The position numbers were made by a program, and so were the translations under genes. Shown in pieces: positions 1 to 9,047 of a stretch of 64,000 nt of DNA. The notes below the pieces were generated by a model, which made no database searches, was not told the origin of the DNA, and worked only from the letters and a program-made list of their open reading frames with translations. Each line of letters starts with the position of its first letter. Position 1 is the first letter of the stretch. Source of the stretch: Bacteroides luti (lineage in GTDB: Bacteria; Bacteroidota; Bacteroidia; Bacteroidales; Bacteroidaceae); contig NZ_FQTV01000003.1 in the NCBI RefSeq assembly GCF_900128905.1, forward strand, positions 124,001-188,000, given 5' to 3'.

Positions 1-754
1 ATACAACAGAAAATACGACATTAGTAGCATTACCGATATCAGCGCCTTTTGCTTTTGCTTCATTAGGTTCTACATAAACCACATCGCCTTGTTGCAAATA
101 AAAGTAAGGTGAGAATATCAGGTTTCTATCGTTCAAATTTAGTGTAACAATATTCTTTTGTCCATCGGGTAATTCACGAAGAATTTTAATCACATCTCGG
201 CGGCCATAGATAGTTAAGTCTCCTGCCATGGAGAGTGCCTGCAGGATATTAATTTTTTCATCTTTTACGGTAAAAGATCCGGGAGTAGTAACTTCGCCCA
301 ATACAGAGATTTTATAATCGGCAAAACGGACAGTAACAACGATATCTCCTTTTAAGTAAGATCTTAGCTTTTGGGTAATTGTTTTCGCAATAGCGTCGGT
401 AGTTTGATTTACAACTGCTAATTTACCTAATACAGGGAAATCTATAGTACCTTTGCTATCAACTAAATAGTTTTGCAATGCTGCCGTTGAGTAAGTTTCA
501 TTTGAATTTGCAGGAACCGCAGTAAGTATATTAAAGGGAAAATAGGTTTCCGCATCCTCAGAACCACTTACCACAATACGTAGTAAATCGTTCGGCTTGA
601 TGGTAGCATTAAAGGGTTGTGAACTTTGAGCCAGTTGACTGGGCGTGAGTGATTCGGCTCCTTCCAGATAAGCGATGTTTTTTGCAGATTTACATGCAGA
701 AAAAAGTAGTATTACTGTGAATAGCAGTAAATAGCGATAGTTTTGTCTGTTCAT
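1..754 (-). CDS. Polysaccharide export lipoprotein (Wza family), 3' end outside window
   Basis: Periplasmic/outer-membrane lipoprotein of the polysaccharide biosynthesis/export (Poly_export, SLBB) family, the channel component for capsule or exopolysaccharide export. The ATG at 752-754 gives MNRQNYRYLLLF and a lipobox ending FSAC at about residue 20. The frame stays open for 251 codons to the window edge, so the C-terminal end is missing. Recognisable stretches are IKPNDLLRIVVSG (export domain), YLVDSKGTIDFPVLGK and the SLBB-like YKISVLGEV. It is a close tandem paralogue of the gene at 1060-1857, clearly over half identical by eye, but with more A/T-rich codon choice. A candidate minus-strand -7 box TACCTTTG lies at 845-852. 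No tyrosine kinase partner is visible in the window. Confidence 0.88.
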   Translation of the reverse strand, partial: MNRQNYRYLLLFTVILLFSACKSAKNIAYLEGAESLTPSQLAQSSQPFNATIKPNDLLRIVVSGSEDAETYFPFNILTAVPANSNETYSTAALQNYLVDSKGTIDFPVLGKLAVVNQTTDAIAKTITQKLRSYLKGDIVVTVRFADYKISVLGEVTTPGSFTVKDEKINILQALSMAGDLTIYGRRDVIKILRELPDGQKNIVTLNLNDRNLIFSPYFYLQQGDVVYVEPNEAKAKGADIGNATNVVFSVV

Positions 755-1059
755 TGGTTATTAGGAATCGGTTGTGTTACTATGCAACAAGGTTCGTCAC
801 TAACATAACCGTAGCAACGAATTCCTGTTTTTTAAAATTCGCTGCAAAGGTAAACACATTTTTTCTTTAAAAGAAACTTTTTAACTACAAATGATATTTA
901 ATTTCGATTACTTTTTTGCTTCAAAAATGATTTTAGCATTATTTTGTTAAACAAAACACTGAATGTTAATCAATTAGATTACTGATAAAAAAAAATAAAG
1001 AAAGTATTTTTTTTAGCTAAATATACACATACACAATAGAAAAAAGATAAAAAAAGCAA
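755..1059. other. AT-rich intergenic region with a candidate promoter
   Basis: About 300 bases between the two export-protein genes. It carries a minus-strand -7-like box TACCTTTG at 845-852 that could serve the left gene, with no convincing TTTG at the expected distance. The rest is A/T-rich homopolymer sequence with no gene or strong hairpin recognised. Confidence 0.4.
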
Positions 1060-1857
1060 TCATTTAGCAACGGTTACTATCAGGGAGGCTACACCGATGA
1101 CCACGGACACCACAGAGAATACGATATTGGTGGCGGCTCCTACCCCAGCACCCTTGGCTTTGGTTTTGTTGGGCTCTACATAGACCACATCGCCCTGACG
1201 GAGGTAATAGAAGGGAGAAAAGATGAGGTTGCGGTCGTTGAGGTTGAGGGTGGTGATGGTTTTGTGCCCATCGGACTCTTCGCGCAGAATCTTTACCACA
1301 TCTCTACGGCCATAAAGGGTGAGGTCTCCTGCCAGCGAAAGGGCTTGCAGGATGCTGATTTTTTCGTCGGGCACTGTATAAACACCGGGCTGGTTGACTT
1401 CGCCCAGCACGGAGATTTTATAGTTGACAAAGCGCACGGTGACTACGAGGTCGGCCTTGAGGTAATCTTTCAGCTTTTCGGTGATCATCTGTTTTACCTG
1501 ATCGGTAGTGGAATTAACCACATAGAGCTTTCCCATCACGGGGAAGTCGATGGTGCCACGGGTATCTACCAGGTAGCTTTGCAAGGAGACATTGGCCTGG
1601 GTGGCGTTTTCGTTATAGGGCACTGAAGTTAATAGATTGAAGGGCATATAGGTGTCGGGATCTTCGGCTCCGCTTACAATGATGCGCAGCATATCGTTGG
1701 GCTTTATCTTTGCACTATAGGGTTGTGCACTTCGTTGCAGTTGTGCATCGGTAAGGTTCTCTACACCTTGCAGGTAGGCTACGTTCTTTGTTGACCGGCA
1801 TCCACTTACTATGGCTGCCGTGAGCAGGAGGGCTACTATTTTAATAATGTTTTTCAT
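1060..1857 (-). CDS. Polysaccharide export lipoprotein (Wza family)
   Basis: A 265-residue complete member of the Wza/Poly_export-SLBB family, expected in the periplasm or outer membrane as part of a capsule/EPS export channel. A lipoprotein signal ends IVSGC at about residue 20. The export domain starts at IKPNDMLRIIVSG, followed by GTIDFPVMGKL and an SLBB segment YKISVLGEVNQPGVYTV. A hydrophobic C-terminal stretch of about 20 residues (IVFSVVSVVIGVASLIV) could be a membrane anchor, as in short Bacteroidota members of the family. It lies 305 bases upstream (in minus-strand order) of its paralogue. Its codons are more G/C-rich than the paralogue's, so the pair is unlikely to be a very recent duplication. 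The substrate is unknown. Confidence 0.92.
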   Translation of the reverse strand: MKNIIKIVALLLTAAIVSGCRSTKNVAYLQGVENLTDAQLQRSAQPYSAKIKPNDMLRIIVSGAEDPDTYMPFNLLTSVPYNENATQANVSLQSYLVDTRGTIDFPVMGKLYVVNSTTDQVKQMITEKLKDYLKADLVVTVRFVNYKISVLGEVNQPGVYTVPDEKISILQALSLAGDLTLYGRRDVVKILREESDGHKTITTLNLNDRNLIFSPFYYLRQGDVVYVEPNKTKAKGAGVGAATNIVFSVVSVVIGVASLIVTVAK

Positions 1858-1959
1858 TTGACTGTGTGCTTTGTTAAATAAACATTCGAACTGTTATTTT
1901 AGTTCATTTTCCTTAAAATTTTATTCAAACAGGAGTAATTAATAAATTAATTTATTTTA

Positions 1960-1992
1960 TTTGGCGGTTATTAGATAAATTGTTTATCTTTG
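1960..1992 (+). promoter_or_regulatory. Bacteroides-type promoter for the GH35 gene
   Basis: TTTG at 1960-1963 and TATCTTTG at 1985-1992, separated by 21 bases, fit the Bacteroidota sigma-ABfr consensus TTTG-N19-21-TAnnTTTG. The start codon at 2052 lies about 60 bases downstream. Confidence 0.75.
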
Positions 1993-2051
1993 TGACCATT
2001 GAAAAGGCTTAATAATCTAACATTAATAATTTACTCTATAACAGACTAAAC

Positions 2052-3914
2052 ATGAAAAAACAACTCTCTGCTTTGCTTGTGGCACTTATGTTGATAAGCG
2101 GAGCTGCCTTTGCTCAACAGGCGAAACACTCGTTTGCCATAAAGGACGGAAACTTTCTGTATGATGGCAAACCGACTCAGATTCACTCTGGAGAAATGCA
2201 CTTTGCACGTGTGCCGGCTCCTTACTGGCGCCACCGGTTACAGATGATGAAGGCCATGGGGCTGAACGCTGTGGCCAGTTATGTGTTCTGGAACTACCAC
2301 GAAACGGCTCCGGGGGTGTGGGACTTTAAAACGGGTAATCGCAACATACGTGAGTTTATTAAGACTGCAGGGGAAGTGGGACTGATGGTGATTCTGCGTC
2401 CGGGTCCGTATGCCTGTGCAGAATGGGAATTCGGTGGCTACCCGTGGTGGCTGCAAAAGACTCCGGGACTGGTGATTCGCACGGACAACAAGCAGTTCCT
2501 GGATTCGTGCAAGGTGTATATAAACAAGCTGGCCAACGAGGTGCGCGACTTGCAAATTACAAAGGGTGGACCTGTGGTGATGGTGCAGGCTGAGAACGAA
2601 TTTGGATCTTACGTAGCACAGCGTCCGGATATTCCGCTGGAGACTCACAAGAAATATAGTGCTGCCATTCGTCAGCAGTTGCTTGATGCGGGTTTTGACA
2701 TTCCGATGTTTACATCGGACGGTAGCTGGCTGTTTAAAGGGGGTGCCATTGAGGGTGCGCTGCCTACTGCCAACGGTGAGGATAACATAAAGAACCTGAA
2801 GAAAGTGGTGGATGAGTTTAACGGTGGCAAGGGCCCGTACATGGTGGCTGAGTTCTACCCGGGATGGCTGGACCACTGGGCTGAACCGTTCCAGAAGGTA
2901 TCTGCCGAGAATGTGGCGAAACAGACTAAGAAGTATCTGGATAACGGGGTGAGCTTTAACTTTTACATGGTGCACGGGGGTACTAACTTTGGATTTACAT
3001 CGGGTGCCAACTATAACACAAAGAAGAATATTCAACCGGACATAACAAGCTATGATTATGATGCGCCGATAAGTGAAGCGGGATGGGTGACTCCGAAGTA
3101 CACTGCCATACGCGACCTGATGAAGCAGTATGTAAAATATGAGGTACCTGCCGTACCTGCTCAGATTCCGGTGATTGAGATTCCGGAAATTAAGCTTGCC
3201 AAAACAGTGAACCTGATGGACGTGGTGAGCAAGATGGAGCCGGTGGAAAACGACACGGTGATGACTTTCGAGGATTTGAATCAGGGTCACGGATATGTGT
3301 TGTATCGCCGTCATTTTAATCAGCCTATCAATGGTGAGCTGAAGATTAAGGGTATTCGCGACTTTGCCACTGTATACATAAACGGCAAGAAGGTGGGTGA
3401 ACTGAACCGTGTGTTCGAGAAGGACAGCATGAATATTGATGTGCCTTTTAACAGTACGCTGGATATTTTGGTAGAAAACCTGGGACGCATAAACTACGGT
3501 GCTCAGATTACCAGTAACCTGAAGGGTATCACTACTCCGGTAACCATTAACGGTATTGAGATAACCGGTAACTGGGAGATGTACAAGCTACCAATGAGCG
3601 ATATGCCTGACCTAATAGCTTTCTCAACAAGCTACACTGCCGGACAGCCTGTGATTTACGAAGGTGAGTTTAAGGTGAGCAAACCAGGTGATACTTTCCT
3701 TGACATGGAGAAATGGGGCAAAGGCATTGTGTTTGTAAATGGCTTTAACTTGGGTCGTTATTGGAAAGTTGGGCCGCAACAAACGCTTTACCTTCCGGGA
3801 TGCCTTTTGAAAAAAGGTTCTAATAAGATTGTTGTTTTTGAACAGCTTAATGACATTAAACAGGGTTCACTTTCAGGAGTGAAGGTTCCTGTTCTTGACA
3901 AAGTTATTAAATAG
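2052..3914 (+). CDS. GH35 beta-galactosidase, secreted
   Basis: 620-residue glycoside hydrolase family 35 enzyme, predicted to remove terminal beta-galactose in the periplasm. A Sec signal peptide (MKKQLSALLVALMLISGAAFA) is visible. The TIM barrel carries GPYACAEWEFGG (about 118-129), QAENEFGSY with E183 as the likely acid/base, and VAEFYPGWLDHWAE with E267 as the likely nucleophile. C-terminal beta-sandwich segments follow from about residue 390, including VFVNGFNLGRYW near the end. It is transcribed away from the export genes from its own promoter. The first hairpin of repeat copy A begins 18 bases after the stop and probably terminates it. Codon usage is relatively G/C-rich, like the export gene to its left. 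Fine substrate specificity is not readable. Confidence 0.93.
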   Translation: MKKQLSALLVALMLISGAAFAQQAKHSFAIKDGNFLYDGKPTQIHSGEMHFARVPAPYWRHRLQMMKAMGLNAVASYVFWNYHETAPGVWDFKTGNRNIREFIKTAGEVGLMVILRPGPYACAEWEFGGYPWWLQKTPGLVIRTDNKQFLDSCKVYINKLANEVRDLQITKGGPVVMVQAENEFGSYVAQRPDIPLETHKKYSAAIRQQLLDAGFDIPMFTSDGSWLFKGGAIEGALPTANGEDNIKNLKKVVDEFNGGKGPYMVAEFYPGWLDHWAEPFQKVSAENVAKQTKKYLDNGVSFNFYMVHGGTNFGFTSGANYNTKKNIQPDITSYDYDAPISEAGWVTPKYTAIRDLMKQYVKYEVPAVPAQIPVIEIPEIKLAKTVNLMDVVSKMEPVENDTVMTFEDLNQGHGYVLYRRHFNQPINGELKIKGIRDFATVYINGKKVGELNRVFEKDSMNIDVPFNSTLDILVENLGRINYGAQITSNLKGITTPVTINGIEITGNWEMYKLPMSDMPDLIAFSTSYTAGQPVIYEGEFKVSKPGDTFLDMEKWGKGIVFVNGFNLGRYWKVGPQQTLYLPGCLLKKGSNKIVVFEQLNDIKQGSLSGVKVPVLDKVIK

Positions 3915-3923
3915 TTTTTTCTA

Positions 3924-4627
3924 ACTGCCCTTTTCTTTTTGCTTGATCAAAAAGAAACAAAAAATCAAGGCTGCACGAATTTTACTAAAATCAGGGGATG
4001 CTGAGCTAAAGAAAAAGAACTCGCTGCGCTCAAACAGCTTTTTCTTTTTAACGCTCCTCATCCCCTGATTTCTTAACGTAAAACTCATGAGGCCAGTCCT
4101 GCTGGTACCACTCGGCTACGCCATCGTTCATTAACATTGCTCGCTTGGCTTTGCCATCGGTTATTAGCGTTGCTCGCTCGCTGCCACTTTGTGGCGGTTC
4201 TTCTTTCAGTTCGACTTCGCCATCAGTTCTTCTTTCATCCTTATCAGTAACCCTTTTTCTATAACTAATTTTAAGGCAAGCGAAACAAAACACGATAAAA
4301 TTGAATGAAGAAAAGGCAATTAAACAAAGAAACAATGCCAAAGCAAAGCACAATGGTTAAGCCAAGAAAAAGAAGAACCGTCACGAAGTGACAAGCCGAG
4401 CGAAGCAACGGCTACACGCTCCACAACCGCAGCACGCTCAGGAACCTCGTAGACCGGCCTCATTTTTTTTGCGTGAAGAAATCGGGAGGTTTGTAGCGTG
4501 AAGAAGGGGCTGTTGTTTGAGCGAAGCGAGTTTCAGCACCTTCCGCTACAAGCATCACGATTTTAGCAAAAAAAATGCAGCCTTGAACTTTTGTTTCTTT
4601 TGGTTCAAGCCAAAAGAAAAGGCCAGT
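3924..4627. repeat. Long non-coding repeat, copy A (about 704 bp, inverted hairpin ends)
   Basis: First of four related elements in the window. The two ends are imperfect inverted repeats of about 70 bases: ACTGCCCTTTTC at the left and, read on the other strand, ACTGGCCTTTTC at the right. Both continue through a perfect 10-bp hairpin, then TCAAGGCTGCA, then CTAAAATC. Left hairpin: 3932-3941 with 3948-3957. Right hairpin: 4594-4603 with 4610-4619. The interior is a mosaic of short motifs such as GCCGAGCGAAGC and TTGCTCGCTTGGC. It touches the stop codon of the ATPase gene at 4627 and follows the GH35 stop, so the end hairpins probably also act as terminators. Short open frames inside are not convincing genes. 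Confidence 0.85.
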
Positions 4628-5835
4628 TAATAATCTAATAAAAAATCCCGGATAAACACATGCTTAATACCCTCATAGCTGTTACCGCGAAATTCGTCTT
4701 CACTAACTACAATTTTCGGGTAGTTATCCTGCACTTTAAGCAAATTGCCAAATTCCCGTTCAATCGTTGTTTCGCTATCCAGTTTTAAAGTTGCCTGCAC
4801 ATAGAGCTTCTCGGCCCCCTTTTCACAAACAAAGTCGATTTCCGAGGAAGCGGACATGCCCACTTTTATAGCATACCCCCGGTACAAAAGATGATTATAG
4901 ACAATGTTTTCAAGAATCTTTGCTCTGTCTTGCAAGCGATAACCGATAATCACATTTCTGATACCCATATTCTCGAAATAATACTTCTCACCAATCTCGA
5001 AGAAACGTTTACCAATCAGATCATACCTACCCACCCTATGAATAAGAAATGCATTTGTGAGGTATTCAACATAATTCTGGATCTGGTTGACAGAAATCTG
5101 AGTATGCTGTGATTTAAGATAATCACTGATATTCTTTGCCGAAAACAGCGAACCGATATTTTCCGAAAGAAACTGAATGAGCCTTTCAAGGAATACTGTG
5201 TTCCGAAGATTGTAACGACTCACTACATCACGGAACACAATGGTTGAATAGATACTCTTCAGATATTCATTGACCACATCATCGTTCAACTCCAGATTGA
5301 TGAGATAAGGTAATCCTCCATATCGGGTATATAAATCATAACTTGCGGCATTATTTTCCAGTTCGTGAAACTGCAGAAACTCACTGTACGCAAGACTGTA
5401 CACTTTAAACTCCACATACCTGCCACTTAAGTAAGTAGCCAGTTCGCCTGAGAGTAACCGGGCATTGCTTCCCGTTATATAGATATCATTGCTCTCATCC
5501 AGCAGTAAAGAGCGCAGAGCCTTTTCGAACTCGGAGATATCCTGAATTTCGTCAATAAAGATATAATTGCGTGCCCCCTCTTTCCGGTTAGCAAGAATAT
5601 AATTATTCAGATCTGCAGCCGTTCGCATAAAGTCGAACTCCATATCCTCCCGGTTGATATAAATAATATGAGCATCGGGATCCTCGTTCTGCACTTGTTC
5701 CATTAACTGAAACAGCAGATAACTTTTTCCCACACGCCGTTGACCCGTTAGTACCTTAATCAGCGGTTTTCTCATAAAAGGGATAATACGAGCAATGTAT
5801 CCGTCTCTCTTCTTGATAGTCTTAGGGATTTTCAT
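4627..5835 (-). CDS. AAA+ ATPase with C-terminal DUF4143 (copy 1)
   Basis: 402-residue member of the widespread prokaryotic ATP-binding family with an N-terminal AAA domain and a C-terminal DUF4143 region. Its biological role is not established. Walker A GQRRVGKS is at about 31-38, Walker B YIFIDEIQD at about 91-99, and the sensor-like TGSNARLLSG near 121-130. The C-terminus has EIDFVCEKG, resembling the PD-(D/E)XK-like core noted for this family. The ATG at 5833-5835 is preferred. A TTG two codons upstream (5839-5841) is possible but lies inside the first short repeat. The stop codon abuts repeat copy A. Upstream are three 40-bp-spaced repeats and a TATATTTG -7-like box (5869-5876). A second, divergent ATPase of the same architecture is at 11315-12520. 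Confidence 0.87.
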   Translation of the reverse strand: MKIPKTIKKRDGYIARIIPFMRKPLIKVLTGQRRVGKSYLLFQLMEQVQNEDPDAHIIYINREDMEFDFMRTAADLNNYILANRKEGARNYIFIDEIQDISEFEKALRSLLLDESNDIYITGSNARLLSGELATYLSGRYVEFKVYSLAYSEFLQFHELENNAASYDLYTRYGGLPYLINLELNDDVVNEYLKSIYSTIVFRDVVSRYNLRNTVFLERLIQFLSENIGSLFSAKNISDYLKSQHTQISVNQIQNYVEYLTNAFLIHRVGRYDLIGKRFFEIGEKYYFENMGIRNVIIGYRLQDRAKILENIVYNHLLYRGYAIKVGMSASSEIDFVCEKGAEKLYVQATLKLDSETTIEREFGNLLKVQDNYPKIVVSEDEFRGNSYEGIKHVFIRDFLLDY

Positions 5836-5839
5836 CTTC

Positions 5840-5943
5840 AAAAGTTTAATGTATAATTAAAACAATAACAAATATAAGTAAAAGTTTTAAGTATAACTAA
5901 AACTTTTCTGTTTTTGATTAAAAGTTTTATGTATGATTTAAAC
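5840..5943. repeat. Three 24-bp repeats at exact 40-bp spacing upstream of ATPase 1
   Basis: Near-identical blocks begin at 5840, 5880 and 5920, reading AAAAGTTTwAdGTATrA followed by tTwAAAC. Each has AAAAGTTT at one side and roughly AAAC or AAAACTTTT at the other, giving a pseudo-palindrome. The spacing is exactly 40 bases. The minus-strand -7-like box TATATTTG (5869-5876) lies between the first two blocks, and the first block touches the start codon region. This fits an operator array that controls the ATPase gene. Confidence 0.75.
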
Positions 5944-6811
5944 TGGCCTTTTCTTTTTGCTTGATAGCAAATACATTTTCTTTTGCCTTGATGCAAAAGA
6001 AACAAAAAATCAAGGCTGCACGAATTTTACTAAAATCAGTGAGCGCGGAGCTAAAGGGGGTGAAACTCGCTGCGCTCAGACAGCACCCCCTTCTTAACGT
6101 CCACACTCCCAGATTTCTTAACGTAAAATTCATGAGGCCAATCCTTCTGGTACCACTCGGCTACGCCATCGTTCATTAACGTTGCTCGCTTGGCTTTGCC
6201 ATCGGTTATTAGCGTTGCTCGCTCGCTGCCACTTTGTGGCGGTTCTTCTTTCAATTCGACTTCGCCATCAGTTCTTCTTTCATCCTTATCAGTAACCCTT
6301 TTTCTATAACTAATTTTAAGGCAAGCGAAACAAAACACGATAAAATTGAATGAAGAAAAGGCAATTAAACAAAGAAACAATGCCAAAGCGAAGGAAAGCA
6401 CGATGGCGAAGCCGAGCCAAAAAAGAACCGTCACAAAGTGACAAGCCGAGCGAAGCAAAGCTAATTAGTACCCACCTCCACCTAAGGGATGGCAAAGCCA
6501 GCCGAGCAAAGCAAAGGCTACACGATCCAAAACCCACCAACGATGGCGAAGACGAGCCAAAAAACCGTCACGAAGTGACAGCGAGCGAAGCAAAGCTAAT
6601 TGGTCCACAACCGCAGCACGCTCAGGGACCTCGTAGACCGGCCTCATTTTTTTTGCGTGAAGAAATCGGGAGGTTTGTAGCGTGAAGAAGGGGCTGTTGT
6701 TTGAGCGAAGCGAGTTTCAGCACCTTCCGCTACAAGCCTCTCGATTTTAGCAAAAAAAATGCAGCCTTGACCTTTTGTTTCTTTTCCGTCAAGGGAAAAG
6801 AAAAGGACAGT
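5942..6811. repeat. Long non-coding repeat, copy B (about 870 bp)
   Basis: Same family as copy A with the longest interior. The left end ACTGGCCTTTTC has a duplicated hairpin arm; the perfect stem is 5977-5986 with 5993-6002. The right-end stem is 6778-6787 with 6794-6803 (TTTCTTTTCC/GGAAAAGAAA). Stretches around 6120-6360 and 6620-6770 are almost identical to copy A, including the block ending TTCAGCACCTTCCGCTACAA. The right hairpin lies about 60 bases beyond the stop of the minus-strand KAS III-like gene and is a plausible terminator for it. Confidence 0.85.
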
Positions 6812-6865
6812 TGCTCTCCAACCAAAAAGAACCAAGCTTATGGAAAGCCCCAAAAAAAAAGAGAT

Positions 6866-7930
6866 TTAAAAATAAATAATGCTGCTGAACTTCAGCCGAT
6901 CAAGTTCCACCACCATACTCCCCCAGGTGAGCCCAACACCAAAACCGGCAAGACAGGTTTTGTATCGGTTAGTCAAAAGCTTATCCCCCAGGTTATAGGT
7001 AATGGCTGTGGGGATGGATACACCACTGGCATTACCGAAATCGCCAACAACGTTGCTCGGCATCTTTTCGCGCGGAACCTCCAGGCGGTCCGCCAGTTTA
7101 TTGAGCATGAAACGGTTGGGCTGATGGAACATGTAATAGTCTATCTCGTCTTTGGTTACTCCGGCTGTTTGCAGTATCTCTTCCACCATGGGCGGGACTT
7201 CTGTTTGCATAAAGTTGAAGACGGCATCGCCTTTCATCACGAGGTTGTCTTTTGAACGGAGATTGCCATCAATATCCTCTTCCATAATGGCAGTTTCGGG
7301 TGTTGACGGTTGACGGAATCCTCCGGCAGGGATGATGAGGGCATCATAACGGGTGCCATCCATCTTGATGTTGCAGTGGATGGTTTCGTCACTATCGCTC
7401 TTTTCGACAATGGTTATAGAAGCAGCATCGCCAATAAGTGGGTTGCTGTTATGATCTTTTTTGGATACTTTACGGCTGAGTATATCGGCATTGAGCAGTG
7501 CCACTTTGTTGATGGCAGGCTGATCGAGCAAAAGGAAAGACTGGATGAGTCCGATGATGTATCCCGAGCATCCCTGGTTGATATCCATGCAGATGATGTC
7601 CTGCTTCAGCCCAGCGCGACCTTGAATAACGCTACTGGTGGGCGGCATGAAATAATCGGGCGACTGGGTGACCAGCACCAAGGCATCGATATCATCTTTT
7701 GCAAGCAACTGTTGATTAAAAAGGTACTCGAGACCAAAGGTGCAGAGATCGGACACGGTTACGCCGTCCTCTACAATATGGTGTTTATTGTATCCCATGG
7801 TAACCTTCAGCTTCAGGGCTTTTGACTCGGAGAAATGGTAATTGCTCATTTCGTCCTCGAACTTAACTTCATTCTTAGGCAAGACAGTAAGAATGCCGGT
7901 TATCTTTTTGTGCTTAAATGTTAGGTTCAT
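6866..7930 (-). CDS. 3-oxoacyl-ACP synthase III-like (KAS III/thiolase fold) enzyme
   Basis: 354-residue ketoacyl synthase III-type protein. The Cys-His-Asn triad is visible: C121 in NQGCSGYI, H269 in YMFHQPNRF and N300 in GDFGNASGV. KAS III enzymes condense an acyl thioester with malonyl-ACP, and some relatives instead transfer acyl groups to sugars or alcohols. It overlaps the preceding formyltransferase-ACP gene by four bases (ATGA), so the two are translationally coupled. It sits third in a minus-strand set with an adenylation enzyme. It is therefore unlikely to be the housekeeping FabH and more likely acts on an acyl or aminoacyl group carried by the neighbouring ACP. Whether it condenses or transfers cannot be decided from sequence. 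Confidence 0.85.
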   Translation of the reverse strand: MNLTFKHKKITGILTVLPKNEVKFEDEMSNYHFSESKALKLKVTMGYNKHHIVEDGVTVSDLCTFGLEYLFNQQLLAKDDIDALVLVTQSPDYFMPPTSSVIQGRAGLKQDIICMDINQGCSGYIIGLIQSFLLLDQPAINKVALLNADILSRKVSKKDHNSNPLIGDAASITIVEKSDSDETIHCNIKMDGTRYDALIIPAGGFRQPSTPETAIMEEDIDGNLRSKDNLVMKGDAVFNFMQTEVPPMVEEILQTAGVTKDEIDYYMFHQPNRFMLNKLADRLEVPREKMPSNVVGDFGNASGVSIPTAITYNLGDKLLTNRYKTCLAGFGVGLTWGSMVVELDRLKFSSIIYF

Positions 7931-9027
7931 GCTTTTACTCCGTTTTTGATTAACAGGTTTATAATATTATCGACCGATGAGAAATTATTGGGAAGTATAT
8001 CTACGCCATCGATGAGGATGCCGTAAGCGTTCTCCAGATCGGTTACGAGGTTTACCACATCGAGTGAATCGAGCATACCTTCGTCAATAAAGTTAGCGGA
8101 TTGGCTGAAATTGAATTCAGGTCTTAATTCGCTTAAAATGGTTAGAATTGTTTCTTTCATATTTGTACTTATTTTATATTTATCTATAATTAAAACACCA
8201 TCTGAAAACCTTAAAAAATTGCCGAAATCTGTTTGCATATAAACACCATTTGTTCTATATTTATCAACAATTGATTTTGTAACATCACTATCAGGATAAT
8301 GGGCCTTCAAGATGATGATATTGCTAAATTGGGCGCCGTGATATGGTAAAGAGACTCCTTTTATGAGGTTATAAGCTGACTGACAACCAGCAGTGAGCTT
8401 AATTTGACATTGCTGTGTCTTCAACTTATCATAATAACTACCCTCCAATGCTGATTGTTTTACAACGGGATGCCCTTTCAATATTTTTTCTATTGCTTTG
8501 ACTACAATATGGGAATAAATCTTTATCCATTCGTTTTGTAAATCGGATACGTACATATCTTTCCCTATAAGTATACGTTCCTGTATAATAATATCGCCGG
8601 TATCGAATCCTGTATCAACATAATGGACGGAAACACCTGTTTCTTTTTCACCATTGATAATAGGCCAATGCTGGGGAGCCCGACCTCTGTATTGGGGCAA
8701 TAAAGAGGGATGCAAATTAATGAACCCTAATCTAGGTATTTCCAATATAGGCAATCTAATCATTTTCTCAAAGTGAACAACGACACACAGATCAGGGGCG
8801 AATAATTTTACACGCTGGAAAACTTCTTCTGAATTTATTTTCAGGTAGCGTTCAAAAGGTATATTAAATTTGCTACATGTAAATTCAAGCTTCTTATAGA
8901 TGAGATTGTCATACCAAGGTGAGATGACCAACTTTACATGATGGCCAGCCTGAATTAAAGAATTAAGAACTATATTACTAAATGAATCTTCACCCCAAAA
9001 TACTATATTAAGAGATACATTTTCCAT
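7927..9027 (-). CDS. Formyltransferase - acyl carrier protein fusion
   Basis: 366 residues in two parts. Residues 1 to about 285 are a formyl-THF-dependent formyltransferase like methionyl-tRNA formyltransferase: FINLHPSLLPQYRG gives N104 and H106, and VDTGFDTGDII gives D142, the usual catalytic trio. Residues 290-366 form a complete acyl/peptidyl carrier protein with phosphopantetheine Ser321 in GMLDSLDVVNL. The carrier part begins with Met290 (ATG at 8158-8160) and is exactly as long as a free ACP (77 residues). Base composition changes there: the formyltransferase part is much more A/T-rich. A recent in-frame fusion to a formerly separate ACP gene is likely, and internal initiation could still give free ACP. 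It lies 20 bases after the adenylation gene and overlaps the KAS III-like gene. Confidence 0.85.
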   Translation of the reverse strand: MENVSLNIVFWGEDSFSNIVLNSLIQAGHHVKLVISPWYDNLIYKKLEFTCSKFNIPFERYLKINSEEVFQRVKLFAPDLCVVVHFEKMIRLPILEIPRLGFINLHPSLLPQYRGRAPQHWPIINGEKETGVSVHYVDTGFDTGDIIIQERILIGKDMYVSDLQNEWIKIYSHIVVKAIEKILKGHPVVKQSALEGSYYDKLKTQQCQIKLTAGCQSAYNLIKGVSLPYHGAQFSNIIILKAHYPDSDVTKSIVDKYRTNGVYMQTDFGNFLRFSDGVLIIDKYKISTNMKETILTILSELRPEFNFSQSANFIDEGMLDSLDVVNLVTDLENAYGILIDGVDILPNNFSSVDNIINLLIKNGVKA

Positions 9028-9047
9028 ATTATAGGATTCTTTAAAAA

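Noticed and set aside
2238..3314. 358-codon minus-strand open frame opposite the GH35 gene
   Set aside because: It is antisense to well-conserved catalytic regions, has no recognisable domain, and is explained by the G/C-rich codon bias of the GH35 gene.
4048..4353. Minus-strand open frame of about 100 codons in repeat copy A, with a longer near-copy at 6051-6458 in copy B
   Set aside because: Both lie wholly inside the non-coding repeat. They run through hairpin and motif-mosaic sequence, are not kept in copies C and D, and show no family features.
6701..7255. Plus-strand open frame of 184 codons across the end of repeat copy B and the KAS III-like gene
   Set aside because: It joins repeat sequence to the antisense of a gene with an intact catalytic triad, so it has no independent support.
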